From NCBI RefSeq assembly GCF_051020955.1, contig NW_027476485.1, positions 1-64,000 on the forward strand: 64,000 nt of DNA. Reading direction: 5' to 3'. Shown here one piece after another: positions 1-13,500 of this stretch; the first letter of the stretch is position 1, and every line of letters starts with the position of its first letter. The position numbers and the translations under genes are program-made. Under the pieces are notes generated by a model. That model ran no database searches. It was not told the origin of the DNA and saw only the letters and a program-made list of their open reading frames with translations. The stretch comes from Megalopta genalis. Lineage: Eukaryota > Arthropoda > Insecta > Hymenoptera > Halictidae.

Positions 1-2275
1 TCATATGTTTCGCGGGGATTTGAAGCTAAACCTTCTACCTCTTATTGTTTTGAAGCTAAACCTTATACATCGCAATGATTTGCAGCTAAATCATGTGTTT
101 CGCATGGATTTGAAGCTAACTCGTTCGTTTCGCCTGCATTTGAAACTATTTCACATATATCGCAAGTATTTGAAGCTAAATCATGTGTTTCGCTTGGATT
201 TGAAGCTACCTCGTTTGTTCCTCCAGCTGTTGAAGCTATATCACATATATCGCAAGTATTTGAAGCTAAATCATATGTGTCCCATGGATTTGAAGCTGAA
301 CCTTCTACATCGCATTGATTTGAAGCTAAATCTTGTGTATCGCATGGATTTGAAGCTAAACCTTCTACATCACATTGATTTGCAGCTAAATCATGTGTTT
401 CGCAAGGATTTTAATCTAAGTCTTGTCCTTCGAATTGATTTGAAGCTAAATCATGTGTTTTGTATGGATTTGAAGCTAAATCTTCTACATCGCATTGATT
501 TGAAGCTGAATCATGTGTTTTGCATGGATTTGAACCTAACTCGGATGTTTCTCCTGCATTTGAAGCTATATCAATTATATCGCAAGTATCTGACGCTAAA
601 TCATTTGTGTCGCATGGATTTGAAACTAAACCTTCTACATCGCATTGATTTGAAGCTGAATCATGTGTTTTGCATGGATTTGAAGCTAACTCGTTTGTTT
701 CCCCTGCATTTGAAGCTATATCAATTATATCGCAATTATCAGATGCTAAATCATTTTTTTCGCCTGGATTTGAAGCTAAACCTTCTACATCGCATTGGTT
801 TGAAGCTAAATTATGTGTTTCGCATGGATTTGATGCTAACTCGTTTGTTTCCCCTGCATTCGAAGCTATATCACTTATATCGCAAATATCTGACGCTAAA
901 TCATTTGTGTCGCATAGATTTGAAGCTAAACCTTCTACATCGCATTGATTTGAAGCTAAACCTGAAACACCTTATTGATTTGAAGCTAAATCATGTGTTT
1001 TGCATGGAGTTGAAGCTAACCCGCTTGTTTCGTCAGCATTTGATGCTATATCACTTATATCGCAAGCATCTGAAGCTAAATCATTTGTTACCCATGGATT
1101 TGAAGCTAAACCTTCTACATCGCATTTATTTGCAGTTAAATCACGTGTTTTGCATGACTTTGATACTAACTCGTTTGTTTCCCCTGCATTCGAAGCTATA
1201 TCACTTATATCGCAAATATCTGACGCTAAATCATTTGTGTCGCATAGATTTGAAGCTAAACCTTCTACATCGCATTGATTTGAAGCTAAACCTGAAACAC
1301 CTTATTGATTTGAAGCTAAATCATGTGTTTCGCATGGAGTTGAAGCTAACCCGCTTGTTTCGTCAGCATTTGATGCTATATCACTTATATCGCAAGCATC
1401 TGAAGCTAAATCATTTGTTACCCATGGATTTGAAGCTAAACCTTCTACATCGCATTTATTTGCAGTTAAATCACGTGTTTTGCATGACTTTGAAGCTAAC
1501 TCGTTTGTTTCCCCTGCATTTGAAGCTATATCACTTATATCGCAAGTATCTGACGCTAAATCATTTGTGTCGCATAGATTTGAAGCTAAACCTTCTGCAT
1601 CGCATTGATTTGTAGCTAAACCTGCTACATCTTATTGATTTGAAGCTAAATCATGTGTTTCGCATGGAGTTGAAGCTAACCCGCTTGTTTCGTCAGCATT
1701 TGATGCTATATCACTTATATCGCAAGCATCTGAAGCTAAATCATTTGTTTGCCATGGATTTGAAACTAAACCTTCTACATCGCATTGATTTGCAGCTAAA
1801 TCATGTGTTTTGCATGGATTTGAAGCTAACTCGTTCGTTGCGCATGCAGTTAAGTCTAAATAACGTATATCAGAAGTATTTGAAGCTAAACCATTTGTTT
1901 CGCATGGATTTGAAACTAAACCTTCTACATTGTATTGATTTGCAGCTAAATCATGTGTTTCGCATGGATTTGAAGCTAACTCGTTTGATTAGTCTGCATT
2001 TGAAGCTATATCACTTATACCCCAAGTGTTTGAAGCTAAACCATTTATTTCGCATGGATTTGAAGCTAAGCATTCTACTTCGCAATGAATTGAAGCTAAA
2101 TCATTTGTTTCGCAAGGATTTTAATCTAAGCCTTGTCCTTCGAATTGATTTGAAGCTAAATCATGTGTTTTGTATGGATTTGAAGCTAAACCTTCTACAT
2201 CGCATTGATTTGAAGCTAAACCTTCTACATTCTATTGCTTTGAAGCTAAACCTTCTACCTCTTGTTGATTTGAAG
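1..2275. repeat. Phase-stable, indel-free left segment of the array
   Basis: The 30-bp register holds without any indel from the left edge to about 2275, where GAAGATTTAACC replaces the usual GAAGCTAAACC and adds one base. This is the longest stretch in the window without a phase change. It contains subtypes that are rare or absent elsewhere: TCTGACGCTAAA, TTTGATGCTATA with CGTCAGCA, and CCTGAAACACCTTATTGA at 961 and 1291. It therefore forms a distinct subfamily next to the indel-rich remainder. Confidence 0.85.
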
Positions 2276-2281
2276 ATTTAA
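5..2281 (+). other. Longest stop-poor reading frame (Leu/Lys-rich ten-residue repeat); probably not a gene
   Basis: From the ATG at 5 this frame is open for 536 codons to a TAG at 1613-1615, then stays open in the same frame to 2281. The translation is a ten-residue repeat of the form LKLNHVFRMD / LKLNLLHRID: Leu at positions 1 and 3, Lys or Gln at 2, Arg at 8, Asp or Tyr at 10. It is basic and hydrophobic. No signal peptide, globular domain or membrane segment stands out, and no initiation context or terminator was seen. The frame is open mainly because the consensus monomer lacks stops in it and no indel falls in this segment. The same frame is broken many times further right. It could be part of a giant repetitive protein gene, but nothing here distinguishes that from chance openness. 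Confidence 0.12.
841..1830. repeat. 330-bp higher-order repeat, three units
   Basis: A block of 11 monomers recurs at a 330-bp offset. The variant with TCGTTTGTTTCCCCTGCA starts at 841, 1171 and 1501. The variant with CGTCAGCATTTGATGC lies near 1021-1051, 1351-1381 and 1681-1711. The aberrant CCTGAAACACC monomer lies at 961 and 1291, with a relative (CCTGCTACATC) at 1621. Copies differ at only a few positions. Earlier relatives of the same dimer at 541 and 691 are spaced 150 bp apart, so the 330-bp unit probably grew from a smaller one. Confidence 0.85.
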
Positions 2282-3333
2282 CCTTCTACATCGCATTGAT
2301 TTGCAGCTAAACCATGTGTTTCGCATGGATTTGAAGCTAAATCATTTGTTTCGCATGGATTTGAATCTAAGCCTTGTCCTTCGAATTGATTTGCAGCTGA
2401 ATCATGTGTTTCGCATGGAGTTGTAGCTAACTCGTTCGTTTCGCCTGTTTTTGGAGCTGGAACACTTATATCGCAAGTATTACAAGCTAAATCATGTTTT
2501 TCGCGTGGATTTGAAACTAAACCTTCTACATCGCATTGATTTGAGGCTAAACCTTCTACATCGCATTGATTTCAAGCTAAATCGTGTGTTTCGCATGGAT
2601 TTGAAGCTAACTCGTTCGTTTCGCATGCGGTTATAACTAAATAATGTAGATCACAAGTATTTGTAGCTAAACCATTTGTTTCGCATGGATTTGAAGCTAA
2701 ACTTTCTAGATCGCATTGATTTGAAGCTAAATCATTTGTTTCGCATGGAATTGAAGCTACCTCGTTTGTTCCTCCAGCTGTTGAAGCTATATCACATATA
2801 TCGCAAGTATTTGAAGCTAAATCATATGTGTCCCATGGATTTGAAGCTGAACCTTCTACATCGCATTGATTTGAAGCTAAATCTTGTGCATCGCTTGGAT
2901 TTGAAGCTAAATCTTCTACATCGCATTGATTTGCAGCTGAATCATGTGTTTCGCATGGATTTGCAGCTAACTCGTTCGTTTCGCCTGCATTTGAAACTAT
3001 TTCACATATATCGCAAGTATTTGAAGCTAAATCATGTGTTTCTCTTGGATTTGAAGCTACCTCGTTTGTTCCTCCAACTGTTGAAGCTATATCACATATA
3101 TCGCAAGTATTTGAAGCTAAATCATATGTGTCCCATGGATTTGAAGCTGAACCTTCTACATCGCAATGATTTGAAGCTAAATCTTGTGTATCGCATGGAT
3201 TTGAAGCTAAACCTTCTACATCACATTAATTTGCAGCTAAATCATGTGTTTCGCATGGGTTTGAAGCTAACTCGTTCGTTTTGCCTGCAGTTGAATCTAC
3301 TTCATTTATATCGCAAGTATTTGAAGCTAAATC
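2276..3333. repeat. Mosaic array segment with no gene
   Basis: Monomers are in a register shifted by one base relative to 1-2275. The subtype with CTCGTTTGTTCCTCCAGCTG occurs at 2760 and a close relative at 3060 (300 bp apart). These match a copy near 210 in the left segment, so part of this stretch (about 2760-3250) was copied from, or shares ancestry with, about 150-420. Nothing other than repeat is present. Confidence 0.8.
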
Positions 3334-5212
3334 ATGTGTATCGCGTGGATTTTGAAGCTAACTCGTTTGATTACTCTGCATTTGAAGCTATATCACTTAT
3401 ACCCCAAGTGTCTGAAGCTAAATCATTTGTTTCGCATGGATTTGAATCTAAGCCTTGTCCTTCGAATTGATTTGAAGCTAAATCATGTGTTTCGTATGGA
3501 TTTGAAGCTAAACCTTCTACATCACATTGATTTGCAGCAAAATCATGTGTTTCGCATGGATTTGAAGCTAACTTTTTCGTTGCGCATGCAGTTCAATCTT
3601 AATAACGTATATCACAAGTATTTGAAGCTAAACCATTTGATTCGCATGGATTTGAAGCTAAGCCTTCTACTTCGCATTAATTGGAAGTTAAATCACGTGT
3701 TTTGCATGGATTTGAAGCTAAACATTCTACATCGCATTGATTTGAAGCTAAATCATGTGTTTCGCATGCAGTTGAAGCTAAATCATGACTTTCACAAGTA
3801 TTTGAAGATGAACCATTTGAATCGCATTGATTTGAAACCGAGCCTTCTACTTCGCACTGATTTGCAGCTAAATAATGTGTTTCGCATGGATTTGAAGCTA
3901 AACCTTCTACATCGCATTGATTTGCAGCTGAATCATGTGTTTCGCATGGATTTGAAGCTAAACCTTCTACATCGCATTGATTTGAAACTAAGTCATGTGT
4001 CTCGCATGGATTTGAATCTAACTCGTTCGTTTCGCCTCCATTTGAAACTATGTCACTTATATCGCAAGTATTTGAAGCTAAATCATATGTGCCGCATGGA
4101 TTTGAAGCTGAACCTACTACATCGCATTGATTTGAAGCTAAATCATGTGTTTTGTATGGATTTGAAGCTAAACCTTCTACATCGCATTGATTTGAAGCTA
4201 AACCTTCTACATTCTATTGATTTGAAGCTAAACCTTCCACCTCTTGTTGATTTGAAGCATTAACCTTCTACATCGCATTGATTTGCAGCTAAACCATGTG
4301 TTTCGCATGGATTTGAAGCTAACCCGTTCGTTTCGCCTGCAGATGAATCTACATCACTTATGTCGCAAGTATTTGAAGCTAAATCATGTGTATCGCGTGG
4401 ATTTTGAAGCTAACTCGTTTGATTAGTCTGCATTTGAAGCTATATCACTTACACCCCAAGTGTTTGAAGCTAAATCATTTGTTTCGCATGGATTTGAATC
4501 TAAGCCTTGTCCTTCGAATTGATTTGCAGCTGAATCATGTGTTTCGCATGGATTTGAAGCTAAACCTTCTTCATCGCATTGATTTGCAGCAAAATCATGT
4601 GTTTCGCATGGATTTGAAGCTAACTCTTTCGTTGCGCATGCAGTTCAATCTTAATAACGTATATCACAAGTATTTGAAGCTAAACCATTTGATTCGCATG
4701 GATTTGAAGCTAAGCCTTCTACTTCGCATTAATTGGAAGTTAAATCACGTGTTTTGCATGGATTTGAAGCTAAACATTCTACATCGCATTGATTTGAAGC
4801 TAAATCATGTGTTTCGCATGCAGTTGAAGCTAAATCATGACTTTCACAAGTATTTGAAGATGAACCATTTGAATCGCATTGATTTGAAACCGAGCCTTCT
4901 ACTTCGCACTGATTTGCAGCTAAATAATGTGTTTCGCATGGATTTGAAGCTAAACCTTCTACATCGCATTGATTTGCAGCTGAATCATGTGTTTCGCATG
5001 GATTTGAAGCTAAACCTTCTACATCGCATTGATTTGAAACTAAGTCATGTGTCTCGCATGGATTTGAATCTAACTCGTTCGTTTCGCCTCCATTTGAAAC
5101 TATGTCACTTATATCGCAAGTATTTGAAGCTAAATCATATGTGCCGCATGGATTTGAAGCTAAACCTACTACATCGCATTGATTTGAAGCTAAACCTTGT
5201 GTATCGCATGGA
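3334..5212. repeat. 1052-bp tandem duplication
   Basis: Sequence from about 3334 to 4160 recurs at 4386-5212 with an offset of 1052 bp. Both copies contain the extra-T junction GTGGATTTTGAAGC, the CTTAATAACGTATATCAC variant (3598 and 4650) and the GAAACCGAGCC variant. The two copies are nearly identical from about 3540 to 4150 and diverge at the right end, where GCTGAACCTACTAC becomes GCTAAACCTACTAC. The offset is 35 monomers plus 2 bp; each copy includes single-base insertions, so the frame is not kept between copies. Confidence 0.85.
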
Positions 5213-6390
5213 TTTGAAGCTAAATCTTCTACATCGCATTGATTAGAAGCTAAATCATTTGTTTCGCATGGATTTGAATCTAAGCCTTGTCCTTCGAATT
5301 GATTTGAAGCTAAATCATGTGTTTCGTATTGATTTGAAGCTAAACCTTAACATCGCATTGATTTGAATCTAAACCTTCTACATTCTATTGATTTGAAGCT
5401 AAACCTTCTACCTCTTATTGTTTTGAAGCTAAACCTTCTACATCGCAATGATTTGCAGCTAAATCATGTGTTTCGCATGGATTTGAAGCTAAGCAATGTA
5501 TATCACAATTATTTGTAGCTAAACCATTTGTTCGCATGGATTTGAAGCTACGCCTTCTACTTCGCATTGATTTGAAGCTAAATCATTTGTTTCGCAAGGA
5601 ATTGAAGCTACCTCGTTTGTTCCTCCTGCTTTTGAAGCTATATCACTTATATCGCATGGATTTGAAGCTGAACCTACTACATCACATTGATTTGAAGCTA
5701 AATCTTGTGTATCGCATGGATTTGAAACTAAACCTTCTACATCACATTGATTTGCTGCTAAATCATGAGTTTTGAATGGATTTGAAGCTAACTCGTTCGT
5801 TTCGCCTGCAGTTGATTCTACATCACTTATATCGCAAGTATTTGAAGCTTAATCCAGTGTATCACTTGGATTTTGAAGCTAACTCGTTTGATTAGTCTGC
5901 ATTTGAAGCTATATCACTTATACCCCACGTGTTTGAAGCTAAATCATATGTTTCGCGTGGATTTGAAGCTAAACCTTCTACATCGCATTGATTTGCAGCT
6001 AAGTCATGTGTCTCGCATGGATTTGAAGCTAACTCGTTCGTTTCGCCACCATTTGAAACTATGTCACTTATATCGCAAGTATTTGAAGCTAAATCATATG
6101 TGCCGCATGGATTTGAAGCTGAACCTACTACATCGCATTGATTTGAAGCTAAACCATTTGTTTCACATGGATTTGAAGCTAAACCTTCTACATCGCATTG
6201 ATTTGAAGCTAAATCATTTGTTTCGCATGGATTTGAATCTCAGCCTTGTCCTTCGAATTGATTTGAAGCTAGATCATGTGTTTCGTATGGATTTGAAGCT
6301 AAACCTTAACATCGCATTGATTTGAATCTAAACCTTCTACATTCTATTGATTTGAAGCTAAACCTTCTACCTCTTATTGTTTTGAAGCTA
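5213..6390. repeat. Mosaic array segment with first deletion-tag sites
   Basis: This stretch contains the recurring one-base deletion CCTTAACATCGC (in place of CCTTCTACATCGC) at about 5345 and 6304, and a one-base loss at about 5529 (ATTTGTTCGC in place of ATTTGTTTCGC). It also carries the variant CCTTCTACCTCTTATTGT, which recurs through the window. No non-repeat sequence was seen. Confidence 0.8.
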
Positions 6391-9148
6391 AACCTTCTAC
6401 ATCGCAATGATTTGCAGCTAAATCATGTGTTTCGCATTGATTTGAAGCTAACTCGTTCGTTGCGCATGCAGTTAAATCTAAATAACGTATATCACAAGTA
6501 TTTGAAGCTAAACCATTTGATTCGCATGGATTTGAAGCTAAGCCTTCTACTTCGCATTTATTGGAAGTTAAATCACGTGTTTTGCATGGATTTGAAGCTA
6601 AACCTTCTACATCGCATTGATTTGAAGATAAATCGTGTGTTTCGCATAGATTTGAAGCTAACTCGTTAGTTTCGCATGCAGTTGTAGCTAAATAATTTAT
6701 ATCACAAGTATTTGTAGCTAAACCATTTGTTTCGCATGGATTTGAAGCTACCTCGTTTGTTCCCCCTACTTTTGAAGTTATATCACTTATATCGCATGGA
6801 TTTGAAGCTGAACCTACTACATCGCATTGATTTGAAGCTAAATCTTGTGTGTCGCATGAATTTGAAGCAAACCATCTACATCGCATTTATTTGAAGCTTA
6901 ATCATGTGTCTCGCACGGATTTGAAGCTAAACCTTCTACATCGCATTGATTTGAAGCTAAACCTTTTGTTTCACATGCATTTGAAGCTACGCCTTCTACT
7001 ACGCATTGATTTGAAGCTAAATCATTTGTTTCGCATGGAATTGAAGCTATCTCGTTTGTTCCTCCTGCTTATGAAGCTATATCACTTATATCGCATGGAT
7101 TTGTAGCTGAGCCAACTACATCGTATTGATTTGAAGCTAAATCTTGCGTATCGCATGGATTTGAAACTAAACCTTCTACATCACATTGATTTGCTGCTAA
7201 ATCATGAGTTTTGAATGGATTTGAAGTTAACTCGTTCGTTTCGCCTGCAGTTGATTCTACATCACTTATATCGCTAGTATTTGAAGCTAAATCATGCGTA
7301 TCGCGTGGATTTTGAAGCTAACTCGTTTGATTAGTCTTCATTTGAAGCTATATCACTTACACCCCAAGTGTTTGAAGCTATATCATTTGTTTCGCATGGA
7401 TTTGAAGCTAAACCTTCTTCATCGCATTGATTTGCAGTTAAATCATGTGTTTCGCATGGATTTGAAGCTAACTCGTTCGTTGCGCATGCAGTTCAATCTA
7501 AATAACGTATATCACAAGTATTTGAAGCTAAACCATTTGATTCGCATGGATTTGAAGCTAAGCCTTCTACTTCTCATTAATTGGAAGTTAAGTCACGTGT
7601 TTTGCATGGATTTGAAGCTAAACCTTCTACTTCGCATTGATTTGAAGCTAAGTCATGTGTCTCGCATGGATTTGAAGCTAACTCGTTCGTTTCGCCTCCA
7701 TTTGAAACTATGTCACTTATATCGCAAGTATTGAAGCCAAATCATATGTGCCGCATGGATTTGAAGCTAAACCTTCTACATCGCAATGATTTGCAGCTAA
7801 ATCATGTGTTTCGCATTGACTTGAAGCTAACTCGTTCGTTGCGCATGCATTTAAATCTAAATAACGTATATCACAAGTATTTGAATCTAAACCATTTGAT
7901 TCGCATGGATTTGAAGCTAAGCCTTCTACTTCGCATTTATTGGAAGTTAAATCACGTGTTTTGCATGGATTTGAAGCTAAACCTTCTACATCGCATTGAT
8001 TTGAAGATAAATCATGTGTTTCGCATAGATTTGAAGCTAACTCGTTAGTTTCGCATGCAGTTGTAGCTAAATAATTTATATCACAAGTATTTGTAGCTAA
8101 ACCATTTGTTTCGCATGGATTTGAAGCTACCTCGTTTGTTCCCCCTACATTTGAAGCTATATCACTTATATCGCATGGATTTGAAGCTGAACCTACTACA
8201 TCGCATTGATTTGAAGCTAAATCTTGTGTGTCGCATGAATTTGAAGCAAACCATCTACATCGCATTTATTTGAAGCTTAATCATGTGTCTCGCACGGATT
8301 TGAAGCTAAACCTTCTGCATCGCATTGATTTGAAGCTAAACCATTTGTTTCACATGCATTTGAAGCTACGCCTTCTACTACGCATTGATTTGAAGCTAAA
8401 TCATTTGTTTCGCATGGAATTGAAGCTACCTCGTTTGTTCCTCCTGCTTGTGAAGCTATATCACTTATATCGCATGGATTTGAAGCTGAGCCTACTACAT
8501 CGCATTGATTTGAAGCTAAATCTTGTGTATCGCATGGATTTGAAACTAAACCTTCTACATCACATTGATTTGCTGCTAAATCATGAGTTTTGAATGGATT
8601 TGAAGCTAACTCGTTCGTTTCGCCTGCAGTTGATTCTACATCACTTATATCGCAAGTATTTGAAGCTAAATCATGTGTATCGCGTGGATGTTGAAGCTAA
8701 CTCGTTTGATTAGTATGCATTTGAAGCTATATCACTTATACCCCAAGTGTTTGAAGCTAAATCATATGTTTCGCGTGAATTTGAAGCTAAACCTTCTACA
8801 TCGCATTGATTTGCAGCTAAGTCATGTGTCTCGCATGGATTTGAAGCTAACTCGTTCGTTTCGCCACCATTTGAAACTATGTCACTTATATCGCAAGTAT
8901 TTGAAGCTAAATCATATGTGCCGCATGGATTTGAAGCTGAACCTACTACATCGCATTGATTTGAAGCTAAATCTTGTGTATCGCATGGATTTGAAGCTAA
9001 ACCTTCTACATCGCATTGATATGAAACTAAATCATTTGTTTCGCATGGATTTGAATCTCAGCCTTGTCCTTCGAATTGATTTGTAGCTAGATCATGTGTT
9101 TCGTATGGATTTGAAGCTAAACCTTAACATCGCATTGATTTGAAGCTA
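6391..9148. repeat. 1379-bp tandem duplication (6391-7769 and 7770-about 9148)
   Basis: The block starting CCTTCTACATCGCAATGA at about 6392 is repeated 1379 bp downstream. Both copies carry the variants with AATTTATATCACAAGTA, the CCCCCTAC unit, the one-base deletion GAAGCAAACCATC (6867 and 8246) and GAGTTTTGAATGG (7206 and 8585). The offset is 46 monomers minus 1 bp. The copies diverge toward their right ends: GATTAGTCTTCA near 7330 against GATTAGTATGCA near 8708. Confidence 0.8.
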
Positions 9149-10570
9149 AACCTTCTACATTCTATTGATTTGAAGCTAAACCTTCTACCTCTTATTGTTT
9201 TGAAGCTAAACCTTCTACATCGCAATGATTTGCAGCTAAATCTAGTGTATCGCGTGGATTTGAAGCTAAACCTTCTATATCGCATTGATTTGCAGCTAAA
9301 TCATGTGTATCGCACGGATTTGAAGCTAAACCTTCTACATCGCATTGAGTTGAAGCTAAACCATTTGTTTCACATGGATTTGAAGCTACGCCTTCTACTA
9401 CGCATTGATTTGAAGCTAAATCATTTGTTTCGCATGGAATTGAAGCTATCTCGTTTGTTCCTCCTGCTTATGAACCTATATCACTTATATCGCATGGATT
9501 TGAAGCTGAGCCATCTACATCGTATTGATTTGAAGCTAAATCTTGTGTATCGCATGGATTTGAAACTAAACCTTCTACATCACATTGATTTGCTGCTAAA
9601 TCATGAGTTTTGAATGGATTTGAAGCTAACTCGTTCGTTTCGCCTGCAGTTGATTCTACATCACTTATATCGCTAGTATTTGAAGCTAAATCATGTGTAT
9701 CGCGTGGATTTTGAAGCTAACTCGTTTGATTAGTCTTCATTTGAAGCTATATCACTTACACCCCAAGTGTTTGAAGCTATATCATTTGTTTCGCATGGAT
9801 TTGAAGCTAAACCTTCTTCATCGCATTGATTTGCAGTTAAATCATGTGTTTCGCATGGATTTAAAGCTAACTCGTTCGTTGCGCATGCAGTTCAATATAA
9901 ATAACGTATATCACAAGTATTTGAAGCTAAACCATTTGATTCGCATGGATTTGAAGCTAAGCCTTCTACTTCGCATTAATTGGAAGTTAAGTCACGTGTT
10001 TTGCATGGATTTGAAGCTAAACATTCTACATCGCATTGATTTGAAGCTAAATCATGTGTTTCGCATGCAGTTGAAGCCAAATCATGACTTTCACAAGTAT
10101 TTGAAGATGAACCATTTGAATCGCATTGATTTGAAACCGAGCCTTCTACTTCGCACTGATTTGCAGCTAAATAATGTGTTTCGCATGGATTTGAAGCTAA
10201 ACCTTCTACATCGCATTGATTTGCAGCTGAATCATGTGTTACGCATGGATTTGAAGCTAAACCTTCTTCATCGGATTGATTTGAAGCTAAATCATGTGTT
10301 TTGCATGGATTTGAAGCTGACTCGTTCGTTTCGCCTCCATTTGAAATTATATCACTTATATCGCAAGCATTTGAAGCTAAATCATATGTGCCGCATGGAT
10401 TTGAAGCTAAGCCTTCTACTTCGCATTGATTTGAAGCTAAATCATTTGTTTCGCATGGAATTGAAGCTACCTCGTTTGTTCCTCCAGCTTTTGAAGCTAT
10501 ATCACTTATATCGCAAGTATTTGAAGCTAAATCATATGTGTCGCATGGATTTGAAGCTAACTCGTTCGTT
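9140..10570. repeat. Block of about 1.4 kb, copied again at 13607-15037
   Basis: Matching landmarks are offset by 4467 bp: the GATTTAAAGC variant, the GATGAACCATTTGAATCGC unit, CATGTGTTACGCATGG, and the extra-T junction at 9693 and 14160. The copies differ by scattered single bases. At about 10285, GGATTGATTTG (in place of GCATTGATTTG) is shared with the copy at about 14750, which supports direct copying of the whole block. Confidence 0.82.
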
Positions 10571-13500
10571 GCGCATGCAGTTCAATCTAAATAACGTATA
10601 TCACAAGTATTTGAATCTAAACCATTTGATTCGCATGGTTTTGAAGCTAAGCCTTCTACTTCTCATTAATTGGAAGTTAAGTCACGTGTTTTGCATGGAT
10701 TTGAAGCTAAACCTTCTACTTCGCATTGATTTGAAGCTAAGTCATGTGTCTCGCATGGATTTGAAGCTAACTCGTTCGTTTCGCCTCCATTTGAAACTAT
10801 GTCACTTATATCGCAAGTATTGAAGCCAAATCATATGTGCCGCATGGATTTGAAGCTAAACCTTCTACATCGCAACGATTTGCAGCTAAATCATGTGTTT
10901 CGCATTGACTTGAAGCTAACTCGTTCGTTGCGCATGCATTTAAATCTAAATAACGTATATCACAAGTATTTGAAGCTAAACCATTTGATTCGCATGGATT
11001 TGAAGCTAAGCCTTCTACTTCGCATTTATTGGAAGTTAAATCACGTGTTTTGCATGGATTTGAAGCTAAACCTTCTACATCGCATTGATTTGAAGATAAA
11101 TCGTGTGTTTCGCATAGATTTGAAGCTAACTCGTTAGTTTCGCATGCAGTTGTAGCTAAATAATTTATATCACAAGTATTTGAAGCTAAACCATTTGATT
11201 CGCATGGATTTGAAGCTAACCCTTCTACTTCGCATTAATTGGAAGTTAAATCACGTGTTTTGCATGGATTTGAAGCTAAACCTTCTACATCGCATTGATT
11301 TGAAGATAAATCGTGTGTTTCGCATAGATTTGAATCTAACTCGTTAGTTTCGCATGCAGTTGTAGCTAAATAATTTATATCACAAGTATTTGTAGCTAAA
11401 CCATTTGTTTCGCATGGATTTGAAGCTACCTCGTTTGTTCCCCCTACTTTTGAAGCTATATCACTTATATCGCATGGATTTGAAGCTGAACCTACTACAT
11501 CGCATTGATTTGAAGCTAAATCTTGTGCGTCGCATGAATTTGAAGCAAACCATCTACATCGCATTTATTTGAAGCTTAATCATGTGTCTCGCACGGATTT
11601 GAAGCTAAACCTTCTACATCGCATTGATTTGAAGCTAAACCATTTGTTTCACATGCATTTGAAGCTACGCCTTCTACTACGCATTGATTTGAAGCTAAAT
11701 CATTTGTTTCGCATGGAATTGAAGCTACCTCGTTTGTTCCTCCTGCTTATGAAGCTATATCATTTATATCGCATGGATTTGAAGCTGAGCCTACTACATC
11801 GCATTGATTTGAAGCTAAATCTTGTGTATCGCATGGATTTGAAACTAAACCTTCTACATCACATTGATTTGCTGCTAAATCATGAGTTTTGAATGGATTT
11901 GAAGCTAACTCGTTCGTTTCGCCTGCAGTTGATTCTACATCACTTATATCGCAAGTATTTGAAGCTAAATCATGTGTATCGCGTGGATGTTGAAGCTAAC
12001 TCGTTTGATTAGTATGCATTTGAAGCTATATCACTTATACCCCAAGTGTTTGAAGCTAAATCATATGTTTCGCATGGATTTGAAGCTAAACCTTCTACAT
12101 CGCATTGATTTGCAGCTAAGTCATGTGTCTCGCATGGATTTGAAGCTAACTCGTTCGTTTCGCCACCTTTTGAAACTATGTCACTTATATCGCAAGTATT
12201 TGAAGCTAAATCATATGTGCCGCATGGATTTGAAGCTGAACCTACTACATCGCATTGATTTGAAGCTAAATCTTGTGTATCGCATGGATTTGAAGCTAAA
12301 CCTTCTACATCGCATTGATTTGAAGCTAAATCATTTGTTTCGCATGGATTTGAATCTCAGCCTTGTCCTTCGAATTGATTTGAAGCTAGATCATGTGTTT
12401 CGTATGGATTTGAAGCTAAACCTTAACATCGCATTGATTTGAAGCTAAACCTTCTACATTCTATTGATTTGAAGCTAAACCTTCTACCTCTTATTGTTTT
12501 GAAGCTAAACCTTCTACATCGCAATGATTTGCAGCTAAATCATGTGTTTCGCATGGATTTGAAGCTAACTCGTTCGTTTCGCCTGCAGTTGAATCTACCT
12601 TACTTATATCGCTAGTATTTGAAGCTAAATCATGTGTATCGCGTGGATTTTGAAGCTAACTCGTTTCATTAGTCTTCATTTGAAGCTATATCACTTACAC
12701 CCCAAGTGTTTGAAGCTATATCATTTGTTTCGCTTGGATTTGAATCTAAACCTTCTACAACGCATTGATATGAAGCTAAATCATGTGTTTCGCATGCAGT
12801 TGAAGCTAAATAATGTCTTTCACAAGTATTTGAAGATGAACCATTTGAATCGCATGGATTTGAACCTCAGCCTTCTACTTCGCACTGATTTGCAGCTAAA
12901 TAATGTGTTTCGCATGGATTTGAAGCTAAATCTTCTACATCCCATGGATTTGAAGCTAAATCATGTGTTTGGCACGGATTTCAAGCTAAACCTTCTGCAT
13001 CGCATTGATTTGCAGCTGAATCATGTGTTCGCATGGATTTGAAGCTAACTCGTTTGTTTCGCCTGTATTTGAAGCTAGATCACTTATATCGCAAGTATTT
13101 GAAGCTAAATCATGTGTTTCGTTTGGATTTGAAGCTAAACCTTCTACATCGCATTGATTTGAAGCTAAACCATTTGTTTCACATGGATTTGAAGCAAAAC
13201 CTTCTACATCGCATTGATTTGAAGCTAAATCATTTGTTTCGCATGGATTTGAATCTCAGCCTTGTCCTTCGAATTGATTTGAAGCTAGATCATGTGTTTC
13301 GTATGGATTTGAAGCTAAACCTTAACATCGCATGGATTTGAAGCTGAACCTACTACATCGCATTGATTTGAAGCTAAATCTTGTGTGTCGCATGAACTTG
13401 AAGCAAACCATCTACATCGCATTTATTTGAAGCTTAATCATGTGTATCGCATGGATTTGAAGCTAAGCCTTATACATCACATTGATTTGAAGCTAAATCA

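Noticed and set aside
6374..6886. Pentapeptide-repeat protein on the minus strand
   Set aside because: The unit is ten residues with Leu at only one of two expected positions, so the A(D/N)LXX five-residue pattern is absent.
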